Positions 42,973-52,720 of a stretch of DNA of 64,000 bases are shown one piece after another. Position 1 is the stretch's first letter; every line of letters starts with the position of its first letter. Both the position numbers and the translations under genes were made by a program. This stretch comes from Jatrophihabitans sp. GAS493. Its GTDB lineage: Bacteria; Actinomycetota; Actinomycetes; Mycobacteriales; Jatrophihabitantaceae. Below the pieces are notes generated by a model. It ran no database searches. It saw only the letters and a program-made list of their open reading frames with translations, and was not told the origin of the DNA. The stretch spans positions 806,001-870,000 of the forward strand of contig NZ_LT907982.1 in the NCBI RefSeq assembly GCF_900230215.1. Reading direction: 5' to 3'.

Positions 42973-44526
42973 TCATGTTCGCGACCGTGCGCGGGCCTTG
43001 ATGCGGCTGGTGAGCTCAGTGATCTGGTTGTAGACGCTCATCCGCTCCGCCATCAGCTTGCGGATCTTGCGATCGGCGTGCATGACGGTCGTGTGGTCGC
43101 GTCCGCCGAAGGTCTGGCCGATCTTCGGTAGCGAGAGCGCGGTGAGTTCACGGCACAGGTACATGGCGATCTGGCGGGCCTGCACCAGCATCCGGCTGCG
43201 GGAACTGCCGGTGAGGTCGTCGAGGGAGACCGAGAAGTACTCGGCGATGACGGCCATGATGATGGCGGCCGTCACCTCCGGGGTGTCCGACTCGCTGACC
43301 AGATCCTTCAGAACGATCTCGGCCAGCTGCAGTTCGACGTCCTGCTTGTTCAGGCTGGCGAAGGCGGTGACCCGAATGAGCGCGCCCTCGAGTTCACGGA
43401 TGTTGGACTGGATCCGGGTCGCGATGTACTCGAGCACGTCCGGCGGTGGGCTCTGGCCGTCCTGCGCCGCCTTCTTACGGAGAATCGCGATGCGGGTCTC
43501 GAGGTCGGGCGCCTGGACGTCGGTGATCAGCCCCCACTCGAAGCGGGTGCGGAGGCGGTCTTCGAGGGTGGAGAGCTGACGCGGCGGCCGGTCGGAGCTG
43601 ATCACGATCTGCTTGTTCGCGTTATGCAGGGTGTTGAAGGTGTGGAAGAACTCTTCCTGCGTGCGTTCGGCCCGCTCCAGGAACTGGATGTCGTCGATCA
43701 GAAGTACGTCGACCTTGCGGTACCGGGCCTGGAAGGCCTGCATCTTGTCGTCCCGCAGCGAGTTGATGAAGTCGTTGGTGAACTCTTCGCTGCTGACGTA
43801 ACGCACCTTCATACCCGGGAAGAGGCGCTGGGCGTAATGACCGATGGCGTGCAGGAGGTGTGTCTTGCCGAGCCCCGACTCTCCGTAGATGAAGAGCGGG
43901 TTGTACGCCTTCGCCGGTGCCTCAGCGACGGCAACCGCGGCGGCGTGGGTGAAGCGGTTGCTGGATCCGATGACGAAGGTGCCGAAGGTGTACTTCGGGT
44001 TCAGGTGCGCGTCCCGGTCGAGGCTCGGCAGATCGAGCCGGTCGACGGCCGACGGGGTGGCCAGTCGGGGCGTCCACTCGTCGAAGCGGGGTTCCGGTTC
44101 CAGGAGGTCGTTGAGGGAGTCCGGGTCGGTGCCGTCGCTGGTCGGGTCGCCGGCCAGATAGGCCGTGTCGGTGAAGGCGTCACCGAAGGTGTCGCTCACC
44201 TCGCCCCGGAAGGTGCGATCCACCTCAGCCAGCGGGCTGCCGGTGTACTCGGCGATCTCTTCGCGGGATTGGACGGTGACGGCGACTCTGATCTCGCGCC
44301 CCAACTCCTCGCTGAGTGCGGTGACGATCAGCGGCCGGAGCCGGTTCTCGAGGTAGTCCTTGGCGAACTCGTTGGGAGCGGCCAGCAGTGCTGTGTCCTC
44401 CACCAGGCCAATCGGGTAGGTCAGTCCGAGCCAGGCCCGGTGGTGTGGTCGCACCGAACCCTCGTCAAAACGAGTGATGGCCCGCGCCCAGACTTCCCCG
44501 AGGTCGTTGGTGCTTTCGTCCTCCAC
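42973..44526 (-). CDS. dnaA: Chromosomal replication initiator DnaA
   Basis: 517 residues from GTG 44526. Domain I (about 1-90), an acidic variable domain II (to about 170), the AAA+ domain III opening [18 protein letters not shown] with Walker [16 protein letters not shown] (about 213) and Walker [13 protein letters not shown], and domain IV with the box-binding helix-turn-helix ending [16 protein letters not shown]. Initiates replication by binding DnaA boxes on both sides of its gene. Single gene on its transcript side; dnaN follows after the origin. Confidence 0.98.
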   Translation of the reverse strand: MEDESTNDLGEVWARAITRFDEGSVRPHHRAWLGLTYPIGLVEDTALLAAPNEFAKDYLENRLRPLIVTALSEELGREIRVAVTVQSREEIAEYTGSPLAEVDRTFRGEVSDTFGDAFTDTAYLAGDPTSDGTDPDSLNDLLEPEPRFDEWTPRLATPSAVDRLDLPSLDRDAHLNPKYTFGTFVIGSSNRFTHAAAVAVAEAPAKAYNPLFIYGESGLGKTHLLHAIGHYAQRLFPGMKVRYVSSEEFTNDFINSLRDDKMQAFQARYRKVDVLLIDDIQFLERAERTQEEFFHTFNTLHNANKQIVISSDRPPRQLSTLEDRLRTRFEWGLITDVQAPDLETRIAILRKKAAQDGQSPPPDVLEYIATRIQSNIRELEGALIRVTAFASLNKQDVELQLAEIVLKDLVSESDTPEVTAAIIMAVIAEYFSVSLDDLTGSSRSRMLVQARQIAMYLCRELTALSLPKIGQTFGGRDHTTVMHADRKIRKLMAERMSVYNQITELTSRIKARARSRT

Positions 44527-45090
44527 GTGGCGTTTCTACTCCATGCCTGGCGATGCCGTCGGTTGTGCCTGTGCGTCCTGCAAGGTGCCAGTCACACGGT
44601 AGTTGTACGGCCAGGCCTGCCTTACCTCGTCGATTCTGCTCGGTCGATCTGGTGCACCCAGCGGCGGGTAGCGAAGATTCATCCACAGAGTTGTCCACCG
44701 GCTGTGTATTAGCCGGCGCTCTGTGGATGCCAATGTCGGGAGCTGCGGTCGGGGGGTCGGGAGCAGACTTGGTCTCGGTGGCAGACCGTAACAGTGCCCG
44801 CGGTCAAACAACAATGGCCCCCGGCGTGTCGCAAGGACAACTGGTGTGCACGGCCCTACGGTGCCTAGTTCCGCCCCGGTTGGGTTTGACCTGCAGGGCA
44901 GGTAATCCGTACCGTAGGTGTGTCTCACGCGTCGTGAGATCTATTGTGCTGTGCCTACGAGGGCTCGCCGGCGGTTCGCTGGAGGGTTCTCGGCCGCCTA
45001 GCGCAGTGGTCATGTCGGGTGTCGCAGATGTTGCGGCGTCTAATTTCCCAAATTCCTTTTGCGAATTTTCAACAGTGATGGAGCTCGACC
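44527..45090. promoter_or_regulatory. dnaA-rpmH spacer: second DnaA-box cluster and rpmH promoter
   Basis: 564 bp between divergent dnaA and rpmH, with no gene. DnaA-box-like sites cluster at 44679-44687 (TCATCCACA), 44691-44699 (TTGTCCACC) and, inverted, 44722-44730 (TGTGGATGC), close to the dnaA start, suggesting dnaA autoregulation or an accessory origin segment. The remainder should hold dnaA and rpmH promoters and the rpmH leader. Confidence 0.65.
44886..44915 (+). promoter_or_regulatory. Candidate rpmH promoter
   Basis: TTGACC (44886-44891), an 18-base spacer, then TACCGT (44910-44915), directed toward rpmH about 175 bp downstream. It fits a housekeeping sigma-70-type promoter with one -35 mismatch. 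Confidence 0.45.
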
Positions 45091-45228
45091 GTGAGTAAGC
45101 GGACCTACCAGCCGAACAACCGCCGACGCGCCAAGACGCACGGCTTCCGGTTGCGTATGCGCACCCGCGCTGGCCGTGCGATCTTGTCGTCGCGCCGCCG
45201 CAAGGGTCGCAACGAACTGTCGGCCTGA
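45091..45228 (+). CDS. rpmH: 50S ribosomal protein L34
   Basis: 45 residues from GTG 45091, preceded by [24 protein letters not shown], then [20 protein letters not shown] and NELSA. This is the canonical L34 sequence pattern and length. It begins the rpmH-rnpA-yidD-yidC-jag-rsmG-parA-parB series transcribed away from dnaA. Confidence 0.98.
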   Translation: MSKRTYQPNNRRRAKTHGFRLRMRTRAGRAILSSRRRKGRNELSA

Positions 45229-45271
45229 TTCGCCCCGCTCACCGCGGTTACCCGCGAATCAGCTGAGACCG

Positions 45272-45643
45272 GTGCTGCCTGCCAAGAATCGTCTACGGCG
45301 TTCTGCTGATTTCAGCACCGTCGTACGGTCTGGCGCGCGAGCACGCCGCGGATCCGTCGTCCTGCACCTGCATCACGGTCTAGCTGTGCCCATTACGGGG
45401 CCGGCGAGCGAGCAGTCCGCGCTCGAGGCTCCCAAGGTCGGTTTGATTGTGGGTAAGTCGGTGGGCAATTCGGTGATCCGGCACCAGGTGAGTCGCCGAC
45501 TCCGGGCGCAGCTCGCAGCACGCGTGCCGCGGTTGCCCCTCGGCAGCTACACCGTCGTGCGGGCGCTGCCGGCGTCGGCGGCGAGTTCCTCACAGGAGCT
45601 CGGCTCCGACCTGGACGCGGCGATCGCCAAGGTCCTCCGATGA
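45272..45643 (+). CDS. rnpA: Ribonuclease P protein component
   Basis: 123 residues from GTG 45272 (frame open to 45176, which overlaps rpmH). VLPAKNRLRRSADFSTVVRS is the typical N-terminus, and KVGLIVGKSVGNSVIRHQVSRRLR is the RNA-binding helix, where the bacterial RNR motif is RHQ. Binds the RNase P RNA to mature tRNA 5' ends. The segment HHGLAVPITGPASEQSALEA is a short insertion. Followed 14 bases later by yidD. Confidence 0.93.
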   Translation: MLPAKNRLRRSADFSTVVRSGARARRGSVVLHLHHGLAVPITGPASEQSALEAPKVGLIVGKSVGNSVIRHQVSRRLRAQLAARVPRLPLGSYTVVRALPASAASSSQELGSDLDAAIAKVLR

Positions 45644-45656
45644 CGAAGGTGCTCCG

Positions 45657-45962
45657 ATGACCAAGCTGGTGTTGAGCATCATCGCCTTCTACCGCAGCGC
45701 TATCAGCCCGGCGTTGCCGCCGCGTTGTCGCTTCACCCCGAGCTGCAGCGATTACACCGCGCAGGCAATCACTCGTTTCGGTCTGGCCAAGGGCAGCTAT
45801 CTCGGGTTACGCCGCTTGCTGCGCTGCCATCCGTGGCATCGTGGAGGGCACGACCCGGTACCCGAGGGCGTTGGTTTGAATAGTCGTGTCCGTTCCAGTC
45901 AGCCGGCTGGAGCCGTTGTCAGCCACTCGGCTGCCGTCTTACCTGGCCGCAGGGCTGTCTAG
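45657..45962 (+). CDS. yidD: Membrane protein insertion efficiency factor YidD
   Basis: 101 residues: VLSIIAFYRSAISPALPPRC, then RFTPSCSDYTAQAITRFGLA and LRRLLRCHPWHRGGHDPVP, including the three conserved Cys and the CHPWxxGGxDPVP end. A variable tail of about 30 residues follows. Small membrane-associated helper of YidC insertion. Sits in the conserved rnpA-yidD-yidC order. Confidence 0.96.
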   Translation: MTKLVLSIIAFYRSAISPALPPRCRFTPSCSDYTAQAITRFGLAKGSYLGLRRLLRCHPWHRGGHDPVPEGVGLNSRVRSSQPAGAVVSHSAAVLPGRRAV

Positions 45963-45976
45963 GAGAGAAACTCGTC

Positions 45977-47101
45977 GTGCTTGATTTCCTCTACACCGCT
46001 GTCTCATGGGTGCTGCTGCGGTGGCACAGCCTGTTCAGCGCGATCGGCATCGACGAGGACAGCGGTCTGAACTGGTCCCTCTCCATCGTCTTCCTGGTCA
46101 TCACCGCGCGTCTGCTGCTCTTCCGGGTTTTCATCAAGCAGGTCCACTATCAGCGGCGCATGCAGGAGATGCAGCCGAAGCTGACTGAGATCCGCAACAA
46201 GTACAAGAACGACAAGGCCGAGCAGCAGCGGCAGATGATGAAGTTCCAGCAGGAGGAGGGCTTCAACCCCATCACCGGCTGCCTGCCGATGTTCCTGCAG
46301 TTCCCCATCTTCATCGCTCTCTTCCACGTGCTGCGGCACCTGTCCAACTCGGTCGTTCAAGCGCAGCAGTACCGGGCCTACGAAGCCGGAAAGCTGACGC
46401 TGACGCCGGCCCAGCTCGAGTCGCTCAACCATCAGCTCAGCCTCTACAGCTTCACCCCCTCCGAGACGGCCAGTGCTGCACTGGCCAAGCTCTTCGGTGC
46501 CCCGCTGGCGGGGTCGCTGCACGACAGCGCTGCTCACATCCTGCTGCTTGGCGGTGATGTCGCCTCGACTCGCACGGTGACGCTGATCCTGGTGCTGATC
46601 AGTGCATCCGCCACCTTCTACACGCAGGTGCTGGTGCGCCGGGCCGCGACGGTCACCCCGGAGGGAACGGCGGCGACGGTTCAGAAGCTGATGTTCGTCG
46701 GTATCCCGATCTCGGTTCTCTTCTCCGGCTTCTTCTTCCCGCTCGGTGTCTGCCTCTACTGGTTCACCTCCAACACCTGGACGATGGCCCAGCAGCTCTA
46801 CATCAACAAGTTCCACCCGCACAACAAGCCTGGCGAGGTCGAGGTGGTGGGTGCGGTCGGCAAGACGCTAGCCCCGAAGCCCGGCGCCAAGCCGCAGCGT
46901 CGCGCGAACGTTGATCTGAGTAAGGACGCCCCGACGGCTGGTGAGACTGCCGGCGACGCAGCTGCGAGCCCGAATGGAACCGCCGCTGACAGCACGCCCG
47001 GGGCGGCACCGAAGCCGGGTGCCCGACCGAATCGCTCCGGAACGTCGAAGCCGGCCAACCGCCCGAACAATCGACCCAGTCAGTCGAAGAAACGCCGATA
47101 G
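45977..47101 (+). CDS. yidC: Membrane protein insertase YidC
   Basis: 374 residues from GTG 45977, preceded by AGGAGAGAAA. First helix near 30-50 (NWSLSIVFLVITARLLLFRV), a cytosolic hairpin with MQEMQPKLTEIRNKYKNDKA and NPITGCLPMFLQFPIFIALF, two further helices near 195-210 and 240-260, and PLGVCLYWFTSNTWTMAQQL. The insertase Arg in TARLLLFRVF is present. The C-terminal 90 residues are basic, Ala/Pro-rich and probably bind ribosomes. Inserts membrane proteins alone or with SecYEG. Confidence 0.95.
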   Translation: MLDFLYTAVSWVLLRWHSLFSAIGIDEDSGLNWSLSIVFLVITARLLLFRVFIKQVHYQRRMQEMQPKLTEIRNKYKNDKAEQQRQMMKFQQEEGFNPITGCLPMFLQFPIFIALFHVLRHLSNSVVQAQQYRAYEAGKLTLTPAQLESLNHQLSLYSFTPSETASAALAKLFGAPLAGSLHDSAAHILLLGGDVASTRTVTLILVLISASATFYTQVLVRRAATVTPEGTAATVQKLMFVGIPISVLFSGFFFPLGVCLYWFTSNTWTMAQQLYINKFHPHNKPGEVEVVGAVGKTLAPKPGAKPQRRANVDLSKDAPTAGETAGDAAASPNGTAADSTPGAAPKPGARPNRSGTSKPANRPNNRPSQSKKRR

Positions 47102-47203
47102 CGACCGCACCACACCCCAGCCTCCGGACGAGCGTCAGCTAGAGAAGCTAGCGATCCGACGACCGTCTCCAGCAATACCGCCCGTGAAAGGACGATCAAT
47201 CCC

Positions 47204-47866
47204 GTGACCGACATGCAGAACCCCACCTTGGATAGCGAACCGGACGTCGAGCTCGAGCTCGAGGATGCCGTAGCCGCCGCGCCCGAAGCTGCTGTGGACG
47301 AGGCTGAAGCCGTGGATGCGGACGAAGCCACTGACGAAGCCGACGACGATGCCGACGGCGATGCCGACGACGAAGCCACAGACGACGGCGACGAGCGTGA
47401 CAGTTCCTCGCTGTTGGTGCAGGAGGGTGACATAGCGGCTGACTACCTCGAGCGCCTGCTGGACATCGTCGACTACGACGGCGACATCGACCTTGACGTG
47501 GAGAACGATCGAGCCGTCGTGGCGATCGTCGGTACCGGACTGCAGTCCCTAGTGGGCCCGCAGGGTAAGACGTTGGATGCCCTGCAGGAGCTGACCCGTC
47601 TGGCTGTGCACCAGAAGACCGGTGTCCGTAGCCGCCTGATGCTCGATGTGAGCGGACATCGCCAGGCTCGGCGTAACGAGCTCGGTGCATTGGCGGCCGA
47701 GACGGCCCGAGAGGTGCTGGCCAGTGGCGAGTCGATCCGCCTCACGCCGATGAACCCCTTCGAGCGGAAGGTTGTGCACGACGTCATCGGCTCGATCGAT
47801 GGCGTTCGTAGTGACTCCGACGGTGAAGAGCCGAACCGTTGCGTGGTCGTTCTCCTCGACCAGTGA
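47204..47866 (+). CDS. jag: RNA-binding protein KhpB/Jag (KH and R3H domains)
   Basis: 220 residues from GTG 47204 (an ATG follows at 47213). A very acidic N-terminal third (Glu/Asp/Ala repeats to about 65) replaces the Jag-N domain; a KH domain (about 100-150, IVGTGLQSLVGPQGKTLDAL) and an R3H domain (about 155-220, MNPFERKVVHDVIGSIDGVR) follow. KhpB-type proteins bind mRNA and influence cell elongation and division. It lies between yidC and rsmG as usual. Confidence 0.92.
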   Translation: MTDMQNPTLDSEPDVELELEDAVAAAPEAAVDEAEAVDADEATDEADDDADGDADDEATDDGDERDSSSLLVQEGDIAADYLERLLDIVDYDGDIDLDVENDRAVVAIVGTGLQSLVGPQGKTLDALQELTRLAVHQKTGVRSRLMLDVSGHRQARRNELGALAAETAREVLASGESIRLTPMNPFERKVVHDVIGSIDGVRSDSDGEEPNRCVVVLLDQ

Positions 47867-47880
47867 CCTGAGCTGTCCCC

Positions 47881-48540
47881 GTGCGTGAAGTGGCGGAGCT
47901 GGTCTTCGGTGAACGGTTGCCGATCGCTCAGCGCTTCGCAGACTTCCTGTCCGGCCCCGGCCTCGACCGTGGGTTGATGGGTCCTCGGGAACTCCCCCGG
48001 ATCTGGGACCGCCACCTGCTCAATTGCGCCGTTCTCACTGAACTGTTGCCGATTGGTGCGCGGGTGGTGGACATCGGTAGCGGTGCCGGGCTTCCCGGTC
48101 TGGTCCTAGCCTGTCGACGTCCAGACCTGCGGGTTGATCTGGTCGAATCGCTACAGCGGCGCGTGGACTTCCTCAACGAGGCGGTCGAGCTTCTCGAGCT
48201 GGGCGACTCGGTGCGGGTGGTGCGTGGACGGGCAGAGGACTCCGCGGTGGTGGCGGAGGTCGGTTCGGCCGAGTGGGTGACGGCTCGGGCAGTGGCGCCA
48301 CTGGACCGATTAGTGCGATGGTGTCTACCACTGCTGGATGTCGGTGGATCGTTGCTGGCCATGAAGGGCGAGTCGGCCGACCAGGAGTTGGTGGAGCATC
48401 GAACGGTGATCAAGAGCCTTGGCGGCTCCGCTGGTCGATTGGTCGAGTGCGGTTTCGGGGTCATTACTCCCCCGCTGCGAGTTGTCATTATTGAGCGCGA
48501 GAAGTTCGTGAGACCGAAGAAGGGACGCGTGAGTCGGTGA
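47881..48540 (+). CDS. rsmG: 16S rRNA (guanine527-N7)-methyltransferase RsmG
   Basis: 219 residues from GTG 47881. The Rossmann SAM site VVDIGSGAGLPGLVLACRRP is near 62-81; LVESLQRRVDFLNEA, VVRGRAED and VTARAVAPLDRLVRWCLPLL follow, with LLAMKGESADQEL near 160, all standard RsmG signatures. Methylates G527 of 16S rRNA with SAM. Its stop overlaps the parA start (GTGA at 48537-48540). Confidence 0.95.
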   Translation: MREVAELVFGERLPIAQRFADFLSGPGLDRGLMGPRELPRIWDRHLLNCAVLTELLPIGARVVDIGSGAGLPGLVLACRRPDLRVDLVESLQRRVDFLNEAVELLELGDSVRVVRGRAEDSAVVAEVGSAEWVTARAVAPLDRLVRWCLPLLDVGGSLLAMKGESADQELVEHRTVIKSLGGSAGRLVECGFGVITPPLRVVIIEREKFVRPKKGRVSR

Positions 48541-49574
48541 ACGAGTCAGTCACTGAGAGGGTCTCGGATCCCGATGTTTCACGTGAAACATCACTCGATC
48601 TCTCGCAGGAGCATCACCCAGCAGTGAATGTTTCACGTGAAACATCGCCTGACCAGGATCTTGAGTTCGATACGCCGATCGCTCGCGAGGCCGCCACCGC
48701 GATGCACGTGCAGAACATCCATCAAGAGACATGGCCGGCACCGTATGCCGTCAGGGTCTTAACGGTGGCCAACCAGAAGGGTGGGGTCGGGAAGACCACC
48801 AGCACGGTCAACATCGCCGCGTCGCTGGCCATGCATGGCCTCCGTGTCCTGGTGATCGATCTGGATCCGCAGGGGAACGCCAGCACCGCCCTTGGCGTGC
48901 CGCACGGCGTCGGTACACCTTCTATCTATGACGTCCTGCTTGGTGAGCTCTCGCTGGCTGAGGTGGCGACGGCGACGGACTTCGCCCCGACCCTGAGCGT
49001 GGTGCCGTCAACGATCGACCTGGCCGGCGCCGAGTTGGAGCTCTCCTCGCAGGTCGCCCGCGAATACCGTCTCCAACGAGCACTGAGCGCGTATTTGGAG
49101 GGCGGGGCCGAGGTCGACTACATCTTCATCGACTGCCCGCCATCGCTTGGGCTGCTCACCTTGAACGCCCTGGTGGCGGCCCGCGAGGTGCTCATCCCGA
49201 TCCAGTGCGAGTACTACGCGCTGGAGGGGCTGGCCCAGTTGCTCGGCACCGTGGAGATGGTGCAGTCGTATCTGAACAAGGTCATCGCCGTCACGACGGT
49301 GCTGCTGACCATGTACGACAGCCGTACCAAGCTGGCCGATCAGGTCGCGGACGAGGTGCGTCGACACTTCGGGCCATTGGCCATTGACGCGGTAATCCCC
49401 CGCAACGTCCGAGTCTCCGAGGCACCCGGCTACGGTCAGACGGTGATGACCTACGACGCCGGCTCCCGAGGCGCGGTCGCCTATCTGCAGGCCGCGCGAG
49501 AGGTGGCCTTCCGGGCCGAGACGGCTGAGATGCACAACGCGAAAGACGCAACAGAGAGAGATGGCGAAGAGTGA
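48537..49574 (+). CDS. parA: Chromosome partitioning ATPase ParA (Soj)
   Basis: 345 residues from GTG 48537. Deviant Walker [19 protein letters not shown] at about residue 80, [13 protein letters not shown], and [21 protein letters not shown] leader of about 75 residues precedes the ATPase fold and contains two VSRETS repeats (residues 14-19 and 32-37), which are the translations of two parS sites. ParA forms ATP-dependent dimers on the nucleoid and moves ParB-bound origins. parB begins beyond its stop (49630). Confidence 0.95.
   Translation: MNESVTERVSDPDVSRETSLDLSQEHHPAVNVSRETSPDQDLEFDTPIAREAATAMHVQNIHQETWPAPYAVRVLTVANQKGGVGKTTSTVNIAASLAMHGLRVLVIDLDPQGNASTALGVPHGVGTPSIYDVLLGELSLAEVATATDFAPTLSVVPSTIDLAGAELELSSQVAREYRLQRALSAYLEGGAEVDYIFIDCPPSLGLLTLNALVAAREVLIPIQCEYYALEGLAQLLGTVEMVQSYLNKVIAVTTVLLTMYDSRTKLADQVADEVRRHFGPLAIDAVIPRNVRVSEAPGYGQTVMTYDAGSRGAVAYLQAAREVAFRAETAEMHNAKDATERDGEE
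48575..48590. promoter_or_regulatory. parS site 1
   Basis: Perfect 16-bp palindrome TGTTTCACGTGAAACA, the bacterial parS consensus bound by ParB/Spo0J. It lies inside the parA coding sequence. Confidence 0.97.
48629..48644. promoter_or_regulatory. parS site 2
   Basis: Second perfect TGTTTCACGTGAAACA, 54 bp after the first, so both encode the same peptide in frame. Two clustered sites near the origin form the ParB loading zone. Confidence 0.97.
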
Positions 49575-49629
49575 GCTGGCAGAGCACCGCAGCCCCGCAG
49601 ATCCACGTCCCACGCGAGGGGAGTCGTTG

Positions 49630-50697
49630 ATGAGCGGGAAGCGCCGGGGTGGCCTTGGGCGTGGAATTGGAGCACTCATCCCCACCGCTCCCCCGTCCGC
49701 CGGTTCGGCTGACGTGAACGTGACGACCAACGCGACCACATCAGCGCCAGCCGGCGGCGACCCGCGACCCATGGGTGGAGAAGCCACTGAGCCCATCGTT
49801 GATCAGGGCGCTGGGTCGGTCGTCACAGCAGACGTGGGTGAGCAGATCACCGCCACGCCGACCGACCTGGCTGAGGTGCCGGGCGCTACCTTCGCCGAGC
49901 TGCCGATCGCCGAGATTCACCCCAATACGCATCAGCCCCGGCAGGTCTTCGACGAGCAGGCACTGGAGGAACTAACCCACTCCATCCGTGAATTCGGCGT
50001 GCTGCAACCGGTCGTGGTGCGGGTCGATCCGTCCGGTGGCTATGAGCTGGTGATGGGTGAGCGGCGACTACGAGCGAGCGCGGCAGCTGGCCTGACCGAG
50101 ATTCCAGCGATCATCCGCAGCACCGCCGACGATGCGATGCTGCGGGACGCTCTGCTGGAGAACATCCACCGATCGGCGCTGAATCCACTGGAAGAGGCGG
50201 CCGCCTACCAGCAACTCCTGGAAGAGTTTGGGGTCACCCACGACGAGCTAGCCCGGCGCATCGGGCGCAGCCGCTCCCAGGTGAGCAACACGATCCGGCT
50301 CATGAACCTCTCCGTGCCCGTGCAGCGGCGGGTGGCGGCCGGCGTTCTCTCGGCTGGACATGCACGGGCGCTGCTCGGCCTGGAGGATCACGAGCAGCAG
50401 GACGAGCTCGCCAGCCGGATTGTCGCCGAGGGGCTGTCGGTGCGAGCCACTGAAGAGCTGGTGACGCTGGCGGCGCATGACGCCAAGCCGGCGGCGCGGC
50501 GGGTGCCGACGAAGCGGATCACCGCGCCGGCCATCGCGGAGTTGGCTGAGAAGCTCTCGGACACGCTTGATACCCGGGTCCGAGTGGACCTGGGGAAGCG
50601 CAAGGGGAAAATCACCGTCGAATTCGGCTCGATCGATGACCTGGAGCGCATCGTGGCCGCGATTGCGCCGCACTTGGCCACCCGCCAGCCGTCCTGA
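49630..50697 (+). CDS. parB: Chromosome partitioning protein ParB (Spo0J)
   Basis: 355 residues from ATG 49630, chosen because GAGGGGAG lies six bases upstream and [18 protein letters not shown] is the family's usual start; the frame is open to 49561 within parA. Residues 1-20 form the ParA-stimulating basic tail. The ParB/Srx-type CTP-binding region contains [20 protein letters not shown], and [13 protein letters not shown] with [20 protein letters not shown]; the helix-turn-helix binds parS ([20 protein letters not shown]). C-terminal dimerisation domain ends the protein. Confidence 0.96.
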   Translation: MSGKRRGGLGRGIGALIPTAPPSAGSADVNVTTNATTSAPAGGDPRPMGGEATEPIVDQGAGSVVTADVGEQITATPTDLAEVPGATFAELPIAEIHPNTHQPRQVFDEQALEELTHSIREFGVLQPVVVRVDPSGGYELVMGERRLRASAAAGLTEIPAIIRSTADDAMLRDALLENIHRSALNPLEEAAAYQQLLEEFGVTHDELARRIGRSRSQVSNTIRLMNLSVPVQRRVAAGVLSAGHARALLGLEDHEQQDELASRIVAEGLSVRATEELVTLAAHDAKPAARRVPTKRITAPAIAELAEKLSDTLDTRVRVDLGKRKGKITVEFGSIDDLERIVAAIAPHLATRQPS

Positions 50698-50748
50698 TCT
50701 AACCGGCCGACCAGACCGCCACCGCACCAGAGGCCGGCTGCCGGTTGC

Positions 50749-51348
50749 CTAGAACCTCCCGAAATGCGCGACTTCGCTGACCGGGCGCCGTCCGCGTCGC
50801 AGTGACGGGGAGCGCCTATCCGGCGCCGGGTAGCCCAGACTGATCACCCCGATCGGCGTTAGCCGACTCGGAACCGCGAATGCCTCTCGTACGGCCGCTT
50901 CGGCGCTACCTGGAACTCCGAAGAAACATCCGACGAGGCCCGCGTCGACGGCACCGAGCAGGATCAGCAGCGACGCCATTCCGGTGTCGATATGCCAATA
51001 CGGCACCGGCCAGCGGGCCTCATCGCGATCCGTCCAGCCCTTGTCGGCCTCGGCGTACCGGTCAATATAAGCGGATTTATCAGAGAATGGCAGGATAAGT
51101 ACGGGCGCCTGACTCATCCCCTGCAGCCACGGGTCAGCGGGGGCGTCCGGCTCGGTGGTCGCTTCCCAGTAGCGCCGCACATCTTCCGGCCGATCCAGCA
51201 CGAGAAACTCCCACCCCTGGCTGAAACCGGCCGAGGGGGCCCGAATCGCCAAATCGAGTAACTCAGCCACCGTCTCGGGTGCGACCACCCGATGCCGGTC
51301 ATAGCTACGTACCATCCGCCGCGCTCGCACCACATCGCTGAATTCCAT
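50749..51348 (-). CDS. Nitroreductase family protein
   Basis: 199 residues. FMN-dependent nitroreductase fold: MEFSDVVRARRMVRSYDRHR near the start, LAIRAPSAGFSQGWEFLVLD, then WHIDTGMASLLILLGAVDAG and ISLGYPAPDRR. The Arg-Arg-Met-x-Arg motif and the Ser-Gly-x-x-Gln phosphate-binding segment are as in oxygen-insensitive nitroreductases. The physiological substrate is unknown. Divergent from the aminotransferase gene 36 bp away. Confidence 0.85.
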   Translation of the reverse strand: MEFSDVVRARRMVRSYDRHRVVAPETVAELLDLAIRAPSAGFSQGWEFLVLDRPEDVRRYWEATTEPDAPADPWLQGMSQAPVLILPFSDKSAYIDRYAEADKGWTDRDEARWPVPYWHIDTGMASLLILLGAVDAGLVGCFFGVPGSAEAAVREAFAVPSRLTPIGVISLGYPAPDRRSPSLRRGRRPVSEVAHFGRF

Positions 51349-51383
51349 TCCATCAGCCTGCCACTCGAATCTACGGCCCCGAC

Positions 51384-52652
51384 ATGGCTGCGCCGGGAAT
51401 TCAGTTTCGAAGCTCGATGGCGCTGTGGGATCGTGTGGGGGTGGAACTCACTCAGTCGCGCAAGCTCTCCAACGTCTGCTACGACATTCGGGGCCCGGTC
51501 CTCGACGAGGCAAAGCGACTGGAGGCACTCGGCCGGCGGATCATCAAGCTCAACATCGGTAACCCGGCACCCTTCGGCTTCGACGCCCCGGAGGAGATTC
51601 TGATCGACGTCGTCGCGAATCTGGCTAATTCTCAAGGGTATTCCGATTCACAGGGCCTCTTCTCGGCCCGCACCGCCATCGCCCAGCACTACCAATCGCG
51701 CGGCATCGACATTCGCGACGTCGACGACATCTGGCTCGGGAACGGGGTCAGCGAACTCATCACCATCGCGTTACAGGCGATGCTCGATGACGGTGACGAG
51801 GTGCTCGTTCCGGCGCCGGACTACCCGTTGTGGACGGCGTCGACGAGCCTGGCCGGTGGCACGCCGGTGCACTACCGCTGTGACGAGTCGGCCGACTGGT
51901 ACCCCGACGTCGAGGACATCGCGTCGAAGATCACCAGTAAAACTAAGGCGATCGTCGTCATCAATCCGAATAACCCCACCGGTGCCGTCTACCCGGTGGC
52001 GATCCTCGAGCAGATCGCGGAGCTGGCCCGAAAGCACGATCTGGTGGTGATGGCCGACGAGATCTACGACAAGATCCTCTACGACGGCGTCACGCACACG
52101 CCGTTCGCCGCGATTGCGCCGGACGTGCTCTCGCTGACGTTCAACGGACTCTCCAAGGCCTACCGGCTGGCCGGCTTCCGCTCCGGTTGGATGATGGTGC
52201 GCGGACGCACGCAGCGGGCCGCCAGCTACCTCGAAGGCATCACGATTCTGGCCAACATGCGCCTCTGCTCGAACGTGCCCGGCCAGCATGCGATTCAGAC
52301 TGCGCTCGGCGGGCGGCAGAGCATCAATGACCTGGTGCTGCCGGGTGGTCGGTTGCACGATCAGCGCGACGCCGCGGTGGCCGCCCTCACCAAGATTCCC
52401 GGTGTCACCTGCGTGGTTCCGAAGGGCGCGCTCTACGTCTTCCCCAAGCTTGATCCCGAACTGTACCCGATCAAGGATGACCAGCAATTGGTGCTTGATC
52501 TGCTCCGGGAGAAGCATGTCCTGCTGGTTCAGGGGACCGGTTTCAACTGGTACGACACCGACCACCTGCGGATCGTCACGCTGCCGTCGGTCGAGTTGCT
52601 GACCGAGGCGATCGGACGTCTCGGGGACTTCCTCGTCGACTACCGGCAGTAA
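51384..52652 (+). CDS. Class I/II aminotransferase, AlaA-like
   Basis: Up to 422 residues; the start is uncertain among ATG 51384, ATG 51417 and GTG 51441, as none has a strong ribosome site. KLSNVCYDIRGPVLDEAKRL and IIKLNIGNPAPFGFDAPEEI are hallmarks of the AlaA (glutamate-pyruvate aminotransferase) group. PLP site: NNPTGAVYP and the Schiff-base Lys in FNGLSKAYRLAGFRSGWMM (about residue 258); C-terminal Arg in YDTDHLRIVTLPS. Expected to interconvert alanine/2-oxoglutarate and pyruvate/glutamate. A tandem repeat follows its stop. Confidence 0.88.
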   Translation: MAAPGIQFRSSMALWDRVGVELTQSRKLSNVCYDIRGPVLDEAKRLEALGRRIIKLNIGNPAPFGFDAPEEILIDVVANLANSQGYSDSQGLFSARTAIAQHYQSRGIDIRDVDDIWLGNGVSELITIALQAMLDDGDEVLVPAPDYPLWTASTSLAGGTPVHYRCDESADWYPDVEDIASKITSKTKAIVVINPNNPTGAVYPVAILEQIAELARKHDLVVMADEIYDKILYDGVTHTPFAAIAPDVLSLTFNGLSKAYRLAGFRSGWMMVRGRTQRAASYLEGITILANMRLCSNVPGQHAIQTALGGRQSINDLVLPGGRLHDQRDAAVAALTKIPGVTCVVPKGALYVFPKLDPELYPIKDDQQLVLDLLREKHVLLVQGTGFNWYDTDHLRIVTLPSVELLTEAIGRLGDFLVDYRQ

Positions 52653-52655
52653 CTC

Positions 52656-52720
52656 ACGCAGCGGTGTTGGATGGCTGCTTACGCAGCGATGCCTGATGGC
52701 TGCTTACGCAGCGGTGCTGA
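52656..52720. repeat. 25-bp tandem repeats over the GGDEF-EAL gene stop
   Basis: Copies at 52656-52680 and 52681-52705 and a partial copy from 52706, sharing ACGCAGCG-TG and GATGGCTGCTT. The minus-strand gene stop (TAA at 52706-52704) lies at the junction with the partial copy, so the last codons plus stop are repeated downstream. The period is not a multiple of three. Confidence 0.8.
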
